Shown: in pieces, positions 20,538 through 32,970 of the stretch
Layout of the letters: every line of letters starts with the position of its first letter
How positions within the stretch are numbered: the stretch's first letter is position 1
Source of the DNA: Diphasiastrum complanatum
Lineage: Eukaryota > Streptophyta > Lycopodiopsida > Lycopodiales > Lycopodiaceae
DNA length: 56,856 nucleotides
Direction: 5' to 3'
Assembly: GCA_029204225.1 (NCBI GenBank)
Contig: MU833399.1
Span: 1 to 56,856, forward strand
Translations under genes and position numbers: made by a program
The notes under the pieces: model-generated
Told to the model about the DNA's origin: nothing
Database searches by the model: none
The model's input: only the letters and a program-made list of their open reading frames with translations

Positions 20538-23278
20538 GAGTTTATTGAGCTTCCTTTAATCATGCCTAGATCGTGTGAGGCGATTGCACATCGATCTGAG
20601 CTCTCTGGACTTCGCTAGAACCGATGAAAGATTTTCAGCCATAGGGACTTGGCGCCGGCTGTATTCTGGTCACAGTGGCGCCGGGAGCGGCAGGGGTGCT
20701 GCTGGCGCCGGGGACAATGTTGGCGCCGCCGGCGCCGGAAGTAAAGCTTGTAGGCGTAACTTTACAGCATCCACCCCACCTTTATAAAATCTGATGTCCT
20801 CATCAGATGTCAGGTTAAAGTAAAGGTGTCTCCCAAAAATGAACTATACATTTGAGCTACTTGGCACAGTACTCAATTTACTGGCCACTTTTTATTAACA
20901 TTGAAGCTGGCACGCCACAAGTCGGAGGCTCAGCTCTTTGTACTGAAAAATTACTTAACTTTGAAAATATCACTTTGTCTGGGAAAAGCGTAGATTTTAT
21001 ATTGCTTTCGTAAAACCCAAGAACCTTATTAACTGGTGACAAAGGCCTTTCTGTGAGATGTTCGCCCCTGTCGCTGCTGACTTCTGACATTGGAACTCCT
21101 TTGAGCTCCTGATTTGTCCTTGATGCACTTTGTGCTGAGCTCCCCGATCTCCAGATTTGATCGATTCCGCACAGGTATCAGGGCTCCCTAAGCCAAAGGA
21201 TACTTCATGGTCCACTCCGCGCCTTGTTGCTTCTGCACCTTGATTTCTCTCCTTGTCATTTCAGTGAGTTTCAGTTCCGAAGGTAGCCATCCCAAATGAA
21301 GACCAACTGCTCCATAGAAGATCTCCCTTGAAATTGCTCTTTCCAACTTTTGACTTCCTGCTTGCGTTTGGCGGGCGTCGTCGCAAATGAAAGTAACCCA
21401 AGAAATAGGCCAGCCATCCATCCTTTGCAAACATCGAGTCGTTTCGTTGTCGTTCACGTGCGAGTACTTGAACTGCGAATCCGCCCCCATATTCTGTAGT
21501 TTGATGGCGTCAGCCTTCAAAAGAAAGGTCCCTTCTCAAGCCATCAGCTCCTTGTATCACAAGCAATCATGCAAACCTCACCACGAATACATGCAAGCAA
21601 GACACTCAGGCAGGTTCACTAACAGGTAACAAAGACAAGGTCCCCCTTTGAGATAGTCCTGCCAAAGGACCTTTGCCTGGCCGCGCCCATACAGATGGAT
21701 CACAGAACCAGCCCACAGAGGACACCCCTCCAACTACCCGTGCTTTCACCATTAAGCAGCACATTGCCTCGGTCACGCCCCACCACTTTTTGCTCGATAG
21801 CCCTTATAGCTAAACGATCGGCAGCTATCCTTGAATATACCACCCCCGCGGACGCACCCGTGCTTTCACCGTTGAACAGCACATTGCCTCAGTGACGCCC
21901 CCACCAAATCTAGTCGATAGCCCTTATAGCTAAACGATCGACCGCATACCACCCCAATCGTGGACGCACCCGTGCTTTCACCGTTAGGCAGCACATCGCC
22001 TCAGTAACGCCCCCACCAAATTTGGTCGATAGCCCTTATAGCTAAACGAACGGTGGCTATCGCGAATATGTCACCCCGCACCCCACAAGGCACAGACCGT
22101 GCCCAATGGCAGCGCATTGTCCTACGTGCAGACGGCGCCAGGCCCGAGCCGCGGAAACTGACCGCGCTTACGCCTCAAGGGGAGCACCTTGACTCATCAA
22201 GCCCCCGTTTTGCCGACCACCCCCAACGTGGACGCACCCGTGCTTACACCGTGGGCAGCACCTTGCACAACGATCGTCCCGATGAACCCCAAACAATGGC
22301 CATCCCCGTGAGATCCACATAGCTGACGGGCCAGTCGGCTCTGACACCACATGTAGCGCAGGCATCCCGAAGGGAGCCGGGAGCCACGACTTAGCTTCCC
22401 AGCCTTCAACTCTTGGCGTCCAAACCCACTTGACATACAAGCAGCCAGCTCGCCAACAACGATCAAACTTAAGCAGCTGGAAGTTCAGAAACCAGCATTG
22501 AGATCCAACCTGGCGCCGTGCCAGATCGGGGGTCCCGATGTGGGTGACTCTCCTCCTAGCAAGTCGCCCGACATACATCAAACTTAACCAACTCGAAGCT
22601 TCCTTACAAACGAGTAGCATCCATTCCAAGCGAGTGGTTTGACTTACATCAGACTCAACCAACCGAAACCTTCGTCACGAGCGCTGGAAGCCAACCTGGC
22701 GCCACGCCAGACTGGACAGCCATAAACAGGTAACTTCCACCCGAGCAAGCCATCCAACTCAGCCGACAGGTTAGAGCCCGTTCCCCGAGAGCTTAGCCCA
22801 TTCACGTTCATGCAAGGAACATTCAGAACCACAAGCCGCGACAGATGTGGAGACAACCAGTTCCTGGACCAAATGGTCCCGACAGCATACCGCTGGCGCC
22901 ACGGACCGAACGGTCCCGACGGCATACCGCTGGCGTCCCGGGATACGACCCTCGGCTATGTGCCAAATTAAAAAGTCTTAAGCGGCCTTACAACCGGCGC
23001 TTTTACCGAACACTGAAACCCAGAAGGTGATCAGAGTCAGCTTGAGGAAAGTGCCACTTTATTGATAAATCTGAGAAGGTTACATTTCGAGTGTGTGACC
23101 GACCCTAGTCTCCGGGGCGCTGGCATGCCAAGGCAAGTGCCAGGACAACATTCCAGCAAGGGAGGCTGAGACTTGGTTGGAGCTCGCCCTGAGTCGCAAC
23201 CCGCACTCCCCTATACTGTTGGTGGGATTCGCCACCTCCCCTCATACCAAGTACTCTACCCAGGCTGGTAGAGCACGT

Positions 23279-23309
<31 letters not shown>

Positions 23310-23310
23310 A
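20538..23310 (-). repeat. array unit U3 (2773 bp)
   Basis: LTR 22352-23275. It differs from U2 only by one CT fewer ((CT)13) as far as I compared. Confidence 0.95.
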
Positions 23311-24584
23311 GAGTTTATTGAGCTTCCTTTAATCATGCCTAGATCGTGTGAGGCGATTGCACATCGATCTGAGCTCTCTGGACTTCGCTAGAACCGATGA
23401 AAGATTTTCAGCCATAGGGACTTGGCGCCGGCTGTATTCTGGTCACAGTGGCGCCGGGAGCGGCAGGGGTGCTGCTGGCGCCGGGGACAATGTTGGCGCC
23501 GCCGGCGCCGGAAGTAAAGCTTGTAGGCGTAACTTTACAGCATCCACCCCACCTTTATAAAATCTGATGTCCTCATCAGATGTCAGGTTAAAGTAAAGGT
23601 GTCTCCCAAAAATGAACTATACATTTGAGCTACTTGGCACAGTACTCAATTTACTGGCCACTTTTTATTAACATTGAAGCTGGCACGCCACAAGTCGGAG
23701 GCTCAGCTCTTTGTACTGAAAAATTACTTAACTTTGAAAATATCACTTTGTCTGGGAAAAGCGTAGATTTTATATTGCTTTCGTAAAACCCAAGAACCTT
23801 ATTAACTGGTGACAAAGGCCTTTCTGTGAGATGTTCGCCCCTGTCGCTGCTGACTTCTGACATTGGAACTCCTTTGAGCTCCTGATTTGTCCTTGATGCA
23901 CTTTGTGCTGAGCTCCCCGATCTCCAGATTTGATCGATTCCGCACAGGTATCAGGGCTCCCTAAGCCAAAGGATACTTCATGGTCCACTCCGCGCCTTGT
24001 TGCTTCTGCACCTTGATTTCTCTCCTTGTCATAAACAGTGAGTTCCACCGAGCAGCCATCCAACTGAGCCGACTGCTCCAGAGAAGATCCCCGAGAGCTT
24101 AGCCCATTCACTTTCATGCAAGGAACATTCAGAACCACAAGCCGCGACAGATGTGGAGACAACCAGTTCCTGGACCAAATGGTCCCGACAGCATACCGCT
24201 GGCGCCACGGACCGAACGGTCCCGACGGCATACCGCTGGCGTCCCGGGATACGACCCTCGGCTATGTGCCAAATTAAAAAGTCTTAAGCGGCCTTACAAC
24301 CGGCGCTTTTACCGAACACTGAAACCCAGAAGGTGATCAGAGTCAGCTTGAGGAAAGTGCCACTTTATTGATAAATCTGAGAAGGTTACATTTCGAGTGT
24401 GTGACCGACCCTAGTCTCCGGGGCGCTGGCATGCCAAGGCAAGTGCCAGGACAACATTCCAACAAGGGAGGCTGAGACTTGGTTGGAGCTCGCCCTGAGT
24501 CGCAACCCGCACTCCCCTATACTGTTGGTGGGATTCGCCACCTCCCCTCATACCAAGTACTCTACCCAGGCTGGTAGAGCACGT

Positions 24585-24615
<31 letters not shown>

Positions 24616-24616
24616 A
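23311..24616 (-). repeat. array unit U4 (1306 bp, deleted, mosaic junction)
   Basis: It lacks the 5' internal region, the PBS and the first half of the LTR (about 1470 bp). The join at 24031-24094 is not a clean break but a patchwork of the two joined regions. It also carries the private change ccaacaagg at about 24460. The LTR remnant ends at 24581. Confidence 0.95.
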
Positions 24617-27366
24617 GAGTTTATTGAGCTTCCTTTAATCATGCCTAGATCGTGTGAGGCGATTGCACATCGATCTGAGCTCTCTGGACTTCGCTAGAAC
24701 CGATGAAAGATTTTCAGCCATAGGGACTTGGCGCCGGCTGTATTCTGGTCACAGTGGCGCCGGGAGCGGCAGGGGTGCTGCTGGCGCCGGGGACAATGTT
24801 GGCGCCGCCGGCGCCGGAAGTAAAGCTTGTAGGCGTAACTTTACAGCATCCACCCCACCTTTATAAAATCTGATGTCCTCATCAGATGTCAGGTTAAAGT
24901 AAAGGTGTCTCCCAAAAATGAACTATACATTTGAGCTACTTGGCACAGTACTCAATTTACTGGCCACTTTTTATTAACATTGAAGCTGGCACGCCACAAG
25001 TCGGAGGCTCAGCTCTTTGTACTGAAAAATTACTTAACTTTGAAAATATCACTTTGTCTGGGAAAAGCGTAGATTTTATATTGCTTTCGTAAAACCCAAG
25101 AACCTTATTAACTGGTGACAAAGGCCTTTCTGTGAGATGTTCGCCCCTGTCGCTGCTGACTTCTGACATTGGAACTCCTTTGAGCTCCTGATTTGTCCTT
25201 GATGCACTTTGTGCTGAGCTCCCCGATCTCCAGATTTGATCGATTCCGCACAGGTATCAGGGCTCCCTAAGCCAAAGGATACTTCATGGTCCACTCCGCG
25301 CCTTGTTGCTTCTGCACCTTGATTTCTCTCCTTGTCATTTCAGTGAGTTTCAGTTCCGAAGGTAGCCATCCCAAATGAAGACCAACTGCTCCATAGAAGA
25401 TCTCCCTTGAAATTGCTCTTTCCAACTTTTGACTTCCTGCTTGCGTTTGGCGGGCGTCGTCGCAAATGAAAGTAACCCAAGAAATAGGCCAGCCATCCAT
25501 CCTTTGCAAACATCGAGTCGTTTCGTTGTCGTTCACGTGCGAGTACTTGAACTGCGAATCCGCCCCCATATTCTGTAGTCCTCTTTGTTTGATGGCGTCA
25601 GCCTTCAAAAGAAAGGTCCCTTCTCAAGCCATCAGCTCCTTGTATCACAAGCAATCATGCAAACCTCACCACGAATACATGCAAGCAAGACACTCAGGCA
25701 GGTTCACTAACAGGTAACAAAGACAAGGTCCCCCTTTGAGATAGTCCTGCCAAAGGACCTTTGCCTGGCCGCGCCCATACAGATGGATCACAGAACCAGC
25801 CCACAGAGGACACCCCTCCAACTACCCGTGCTTTCACCATTAAGCAGCACATTGCCTCGGTCACGCCCCACCACTTTTTGCTCGATAGCCCTTATAGCTA
25901 AACGATCGGCAGCTATCCTTGAATATACCACCCCCGCGGACGCACCCGTGCTTTCACCGTTGAACAGCACATTGCCTCAGTGACGCCCCCACCAAATCTA
26001 GTCGATAGCCCTTATAGCTAAACGATCGACCGCATACCACCCCAATCGTGGACGCACCCGTGCTTTCACCGTTAGGCAGCACATCGCCTCAGTAACGCCC
26101 CCACCAAATTTGGTCGATAGCCCTTATAGCTAAACGAACGGTGGCTATCGCGAATATGTCACCCCGCACCCCACAAGGCACAGACCGTGCCCAATGGCAG
26201 CGCATTGTCCTACGTGCAGACGGCGCCAGGCCCGAGCCGCGGAAACTGACCGCGCTTACGCCTCAAGGGGAGCACCTTGACTCATCAAGCCCCCGTTTTG
26301 CCGACCACCCCCAACGTGGACGCACCCGTGCTTACACCGTGGGCAGCACCTTGCACAACGATCGTCCCGATGAACCCCAAACAATGGCCATCCCCGTGAG
26401 ATCCACATAGCTGACGGGCCAGTCGGCTCTGACACCACATGTAGCGCAGGCATCCCGAAGGGAGCCGGGAGCCACGACTTAGCTTCCCAGCCTTCAACTC
26501 TTGGCGTCCAAACCCACTTGACATACAAGCAGCCAGCTCGCCAACAACGATCAAACTTAAGCAGCTGGAAGTTCAGAAACCAGCATTGAGATCCAACCTG
26601 GCGCCGTGCCAGATCGGGGGTCCCGATGTGGGTGACTCTCCTCCTAGCAAGTCGCCCGACATACATCAAACTTAACCAACTCGAAGCTTCCTTACAAACG
26701 AGTAGCATCCATTCCAAGCGAGTGGTTTGACTTACATCAGACTCAACCAACCGAAACCTTCGTCACGAGCGCTGGAAGCCAACCTGGCGCCACGCCAGAC
26801 TGGACAGCCATAAACAGGTAACTTCCACCCGAGCAAGCCATCCAACTCAGCCGACAGGTTAGAGCCCGTTCCCCGAGAGCTTAGCCCATTCACGTTCATG
26901 CAAGGAACATTCAGAACCACAAGCCGCGACAGATGTGGAGACAACCAGTTCCTGGACCAAATGGTCCCGACAGCATACCGCTGGCGCCACGGACCGAACG
27001 GTCCCGACGGCATACCGCTGGCGTCCCGGGATACGACCCTCGGCTATGTGCCAAATTAAAAAGTCTTAAGCGGCCTTACAACCGGCGCTTTTACCGAACA
27101 CTGAAACCCAGAAGGTGATCAGAGTCAGCTTGAGGAAAGTGCCACTTTATTGATAAATCTGAGAAGGTTACATTTCGAGTGTGTGACCGACCCTAGTCTC
27201 CGGGGCGCTGGCATGCCAAGGCAAGTGCCAGGACAACATTCCAGCAAGGGAGGCTGAGACTTGGTTGGAGCTCGCCCTGAGTCGCAACCCGCACTCCCCT
27301 ATACTGTTGGTGGGATTCGCCACCTCCCCTCATACCAAGTACTCTACCCAGGCTGGTAGAGCACGT

Positions 27367-27397
<31 letters not shown>

Positions 27398-27398
27398 A
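24617..27398 (-). repeat. array unit U5 (2782 bp)
   Basis: LTR 26440-27363, (CT)13. It is the first unit carrying the nine-base cctctttgt segment (about 25580) that U1-U3 lack. Confidence 0.95.
25267..25608 (-). other. ~113-codon open frame of the unit's internal region (U5 copy), unrecognised
   Basis: This is the most persistent internal frame in the expected sense orientation. It is open from an upstream stop and begins at a TTG rather than ATG. The product would be hydrophilic (KYSHVNDNETTRCLQRMDGW and SELKLTEMTRREIKVQKQQ) with no zinc knuckle or other known motif. By position it could be a gag remnant. U1-U3 have an in-frame three-codon deletion, while U14-U16 have a one-base insertion that breaks it, so it is not being maintained. 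Most likely it is not a functional gene. Confidence 0.25.
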
Positions 27399-30148
27399 GA
27401 GTTTATTGAGCTTCCTTTAATCATGCCTAGATCGTGTGAGGCGATTGCACATCGATCTGAGCTCTCTGGACTTCGCTAGAACCGATGAAAGATTTTCAGC
27501 CATAGGGACTTGGCGCCGGCTGTATTCTGGTCACAGTGGCGCCGGGAGCGGCAGGGGTGCTGCTGGCGCCGGGGACAATGTTGGCGCCGCCGGCGCCGGA
27601 AGTAAAGCTTGTAGGCGTAACTTTACAGCATCCACCCCACCTTTATAAAATCTGATGTCCTCATCAGATGTCAGGTTAAAGTAAAGGTGTCTCCCAAAAA
27701 TGAACTATACATTTGAGCTACTTGGCACAGTACTCAATTTACTGGCCACTTTTTATTAACATTGAAGCTGGCACGCCACAAGTCGGAGGCTCAGCTCTTT
27801 GTACTGAAAAATTACTTAACTTTGAAAATATCACTTTGTCTGGGAAAAGCGTAGATTTTATATTGCTTTCGTAAAACCCAAGAACCTTATTAACTGGTGA
27901 CAAAGGCCTTTCTGTGAGATGTTCGCCCCTGTCGCTGCTGACTTCTGACATTGGAACTCCTTTGAGCTCCTGATTTGTCCTTGATGCACTTTGTGCTGAG
28001 CTCCCCGATCTCCAGATTTGATCGATTCCGCACAGGTATCAGGGCTCCCTAAGCCAAAGGATACTTCATGGTCCACTCCGCGCCTTGTTGCTTCTGCACC
28101 TTGATTTCTCTCCTTGTCATTTCAGTGAGTTTCAGTTCCGAAGGTAGCCATCCCAAATGAAGACCAACTGCTCCATAGAAGATCTCCCTTGAAATTGCTC
28201 TTTCCAACTTTTGACTTCCTGCTTGCGTTTGGCGGGCGTCGTCGCAAATGAAAGTAACCCAAGAAATAGGCCAGCCATCCATCCTTTGCAAACATCGAGT
28301 CGTTTCGTTGTCGTTCACGTGCGAGTACTTGAACTGCGAATCCGCCCCCATATTCTGTAGTCCTCTTTGTTTGATGGCGTCAGCCTTCAAAAGAAAGGTC
28401 CCTTCTCAAGCCATCAGCTCCTTGTATCACAAGCAATCATGCAAACCTCACCACGAATACATGCAAGCAAGACACTCAGGCAGGTTCACTAACAGGTAAC
28501 AAAGACAAGGTCCCCCTTTGAGATAGTCCTGCCAAAGGACCTTTGCCTGGCCGCGCCCATACAGATGGATCACAGAACCAGCCCACAGAGGACACCCCTC
28601 CAACTACCCGTGCTTTCACCATTAAGCAGCACATTGCCTCGGTCACGCCCCACCACTTTTTGCTCGATAGCCCTTATAGCTAAACGATCGGCAGCTATCC
28701 TTGAATATACCACCCCCGCGGACGCACCCGTGCTTTCACCGTTGAACAGCACATTGCCTCAGTGACGCCCCCACCAAATCTAGTCGATAGCCCTTATAGC
28801 TAAACGATCGACCGCATACCACCCCAATCGTGGACGCACCCGTGCTTTCACCGTTAGGCAGCACATCGCCTCAGTAACGCCCCCACCAAATTTGGTCGAT
28901 AGCCCTTATAGCTAAACGAACGGTGGCTATCGCGAATATGTCACCCCGCACCCCACAAGGCACAGACCGTGCCCAATGGCAGCGCATTGTCCTACGTGCA
29001 GACGGCGCCAGGCCCGAGCCGCGGAAACTGACCGCGCTTACGCCTCAAGGGGAGCACCTTGACTCATCAAGCCCCCGTTTTGCCGACCACCCCCAACGTG
29101 GACGCACCCGTGCTTACACCGTGGGCAGCACCTTGCACAACGATCGTCCCGATGAACCCCAAACAATGGCCATCCCCGTGAGATCCACATAGCTGACGGG
29201 CCAGTCGGCTCTGACACCACATGTAGCGCAGGCATCCCGAAGGGAGCCGGGAGCCACGACTTAGCTTCCCAGCCTTCAACTCTTGGCGTCCAAACCCACT
29301 TGACATACAAGCAGCCAGCTCGCCAACAACGATCAAACTTAAGCAGCTGGAAGTTCAGAAACCAGCATTGAGATCCAACCTGGCGCCGTGCCAGATCGGG
29401 GGTCCCGATGTGGGTGACTCTCCTCCTAGCAAGTCGCCCGACATACATCAAACTTAACCAACTCGAAGCTTCCTTACAAACGAGTAGCATCCATTCCAAG
29501 CGAGTGGTTTGACTTACATCAGACTCAACCAACCGAAACCTTCGTCACGAGCGCTGGAAGCCAACCTGGCGCCACGCCAGACTGGACAGCCATAAACAGG
29601 TAACTTCCACCCGAGCAAGCCATCCAACTCAGCCGACAGGTTAGAGCCCGTTCCCCGAGAGCTTAGCCCATTCACGTTCATGCAAGGAACATTCAGAACC
29701 ACAAGCCGCGACAGATGTGGAGACAACCAGTTCCTGGACCAAATGGTCCCGACAGCATACCGCTGGCGCCACGGACCGAACGGTCCCGACGGCATACCGC
29801 TGGCGTCCCGGGATACGACCCTCGGCTATGTGCCAAATTAAAAAGTCTTAAGCGGCCTTACAACCGGCGCTTTTACCGAACACTGAAACCCAGAAGGTGA
29901 TCAGAGTCAGCTTGAGGAAAGTGCCACTTTATTGATAAATCTGAGAAGGCTACATTTCGAGTGTGTGACCGACCCTAGTCTCCGGGGCGCTGGCATGCCA
30001 AGGCAAGTGCCAGGACAACATTCCAGCAAGGGAGGCTGAGACTTGGTTGGAGCTCGCCCTGAGTCGCAACCCGCACTCCCCTATACTGTTGGTGGGATTC
30101 GCCACCTCCCCTCATACCAAGTACTCTACCCAGGCTGGTAGAGCACGT

Positions 30149-30182
<34 letters not shown>
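27399..30182 (-). repeat. array unit U6 (2784 bp)
   Basis: LTR 29222-30145, (CT)14. It has gagaaggctac at about 29950 where most units have gagaaggttac; U7, U10 and U16 share this change. Confidence 0.95.
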
Positions 30183-32934
30183 GAGTTTATTGAGCTTCCT
30201 TTAATCATGCCTAGATCGTGTGAGGCGATTGCACATCGATCTGAGCTCTCTGGACTTCGCTAGAACCGATGAAAGATTTTCAGCCATAGGGACTTGGCGC
30301 CGGCTGTATTCTGGTCACAGTGGCGCCGGGAGCGGCAGGGGTGCTGCTGGCGCCGGGGACAATGTTGGCGCCGCCGGCGCCGGAAGTAAAGCTTGTAGGC
30401 GTAACTTTACAGCATCCACCCCACCTTTATAAAATCTGATGTCCTCATCAGATGTCAGGTTAAAGTAAAGGTGTCTCCCAAAAATGAACTATACATTTGA
30501 GCTACTTGGCACAGTACTCAATTTACTGGCCACTTTTTATTAACATTGAAGCTGGCACGCCACAAGTCGGAGGCTCAGCTCTTTGTACTGAAAAATTACT
30601 TAACTTTGAAAATATCACTTTGTCTGGGAAAAGCGTAGATTTTATATTGCTTTCGTAAAACCCAAGAACCTTATTAACTGGTGACAAAGGCCTTTCTGTG
30701 AGATGTTCGCCCCTGTCGCTGCTGACTTCTGACATTGGAACTCCTTTGAGCTCCTGATTTGTCCTTGATGCACTTTGTGCTGAGCTCCCCGATCTCCAGA
30801 TTTGATCGATTCCGCACAGGTATCAGGGCTCCCTAAGCCAAAGGATACTTCATGGTCCACTCCGCGCCTTGTTGCTTCTGCACCTTGATTTCTCTCCTTG
30901 TCATTTCAGTGAGTTTCAGTTCCGAAGGTAGCCATCCCAAATGAAGACCAACTGCTCCATAGAAGATCTCCCTTGAAATTGCTCTTTCCAACTTTTGACT
31001 TCCTGCTTGCGTTTGGCGGGCGTCGTCGCAAATGAAAGTAACCCAAGAAATAGGCCAGCCATCCATCCTTTGCAAACATCGAGTCGTTTCGTTGTCGTTC
31101 ACGTGCGAGTACTTGAACTGCGAATCCGCCCCCATATTCTGTAGTCCTCTTTGTTTGATGGCGTCAGCCTTCAAAAGAAAGGTCCCTTCTCAAGCCATCA
31201 TCTCCTTGTATCACAAGCAATCATGCAAACCTCACCACGAATACATGCAAGCAAGACACTCAGGCAGGTTCACTAACAGGTAACAAAGACAAGGTCCCCC
31301 TTTGAGATAGTCCTGCCAAAGGACCTTTGCCTGGCCGCGCCCATACAGATGGATCACAGAACCAGCCCACAGAGGACACCCCTCCAACTACCCGTGCTTT
31401 CACCATTAAGCAGCACATTGCCTCGGTCACGCCCCACCACTTTTTGCTCGATAGCCCTTATAGCTAAACGATCGGCAGCTATCCTTGAATATACCACCCC
31501 CGCGGACGCACCCGTGCTTTCACCGTTGAACAGCACATTGCCTCAGTGACGCCCCCACCAAATCTAGTCGATAGCCCTTATAGCTAAACGATCGACCGCA
31601 TACCACCCCAATCGTGGACGCACCCGTGCTTTCACCGTTAGGCAGCACATCGCCTCAGTAACGCCCCCACCAAATTTGGTCGATAGCCCTTATAGCTAAA
31701 CGAACGGTGGCTATCGCGAATATGTCACCCCGCACCCCACAAGGCACAGACCGTGCCCAATGGCAGCGCATTGCCCTACGTGCAGACGGCGCCAGGTCCC
31801 GAGCCGCGGAAACTGACCGCGCTTACGCCTCAAGGGGAGCACCTTGACTCATCAAGCCCCCGTTTTGCCGACCACCCCCAACGTGGACGCACCCGTGCTT
31901 ACACCGTGGGCAGCACCTTGCACAACGATCGTCCCGATGAACCCCAAACAATGGCCATCCCCGTGAGATCCACATAGCTGACGGGCCAGTCGGCTCTGAC
32001 ACCACATGTAGCGCAGGCATCCCGAAGGGAGCCGGGAGCCACGACTTAGCTTCCCAGCCTTCAACTCTTGGCGTCCAAACCCACTTGACATACAAGCAGC
32101 CAGCTCGCCAACAACGATCAAACTTAAGCAGCTGGAAGTTCAGAAACCAGCATTGAGATCCAACCTGGCGCCGTGCCAGATCGGGGGTCCCGATGTGGGT
32201 GACTCTCCTCCTAGCAAGTCGCCCGACATACATCAAACTTAACCAACTCGAAGCTTCCTTACAAACGAGTAGCATCCATTCCAAGCGAGTGGTTTGACTT
32301 ACATCAGACTCAACCAACCGAAACCTTCGTCACGAGCGCTGGAAGCCAACCTGGCGCCACGCCAGACTGGACAGCCATAAACAGGTAACTTCCACCCGAG
32401 CAAGCCATCCAACTCAGCCGACAGGTTAGAGCCCGTTCCCCGAGAGCTTAGCCCATTCACGTTCATGCAAGGAACATTCAGAACCACAAGCCGCGACAGA
32501 TGTGGAGACAACCAGTTCCTGGACCAAATGGTCCCGACAGCATACCGCTGGCGCCACGGACCGAACGGTCCCGACGGCATACCGCTGGCGTCCCGGGATA
32601 CGACCCTCGGCTATGTGCCAAATTAAAAAGTCTTAAGCGGCCTTACAACCGGCGCTTTTACCGAACACTGAAACCCAGAAGGTGATCAGAGTCAGCTTGA
32701 GGAAAGTGCCAGTTTATTGATAAATCTGAGAAGGCTACATTTCGAGTGTGTGACCGACCCTTAGTCTCCGGGGCGCTGGCATGCCAAGGCAAGTGCCAGG
32801 ACAACATTCCAGCAAGGGAGGCTGAGACTTGGTTGGAGCTCGCCCTGAGTCGCAACCCGCACTCCCCTATACTGTTGGTGGGATTCGCCACCTCCCCTCA
32901 TACCAAGTACTCTACCCAGGCTGGTAGAGCACGT

Positions 32935-32970
<36 letters not shown>
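30183..32970 (-). repeat. array unit U7 (2788 bp)
   Basis: LTR 32007-32931, (CT)15, the longest. Private features are ggtcccgagcc at about 31795 (a hybrid of the ggcccgag and ggtccgag types), an extra T in accctta at about 32761, and gccagtttatt beside AATAAA at about 32710. It shares atcatctcc (31198) with U8 and U11. Confidence 0.95.
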
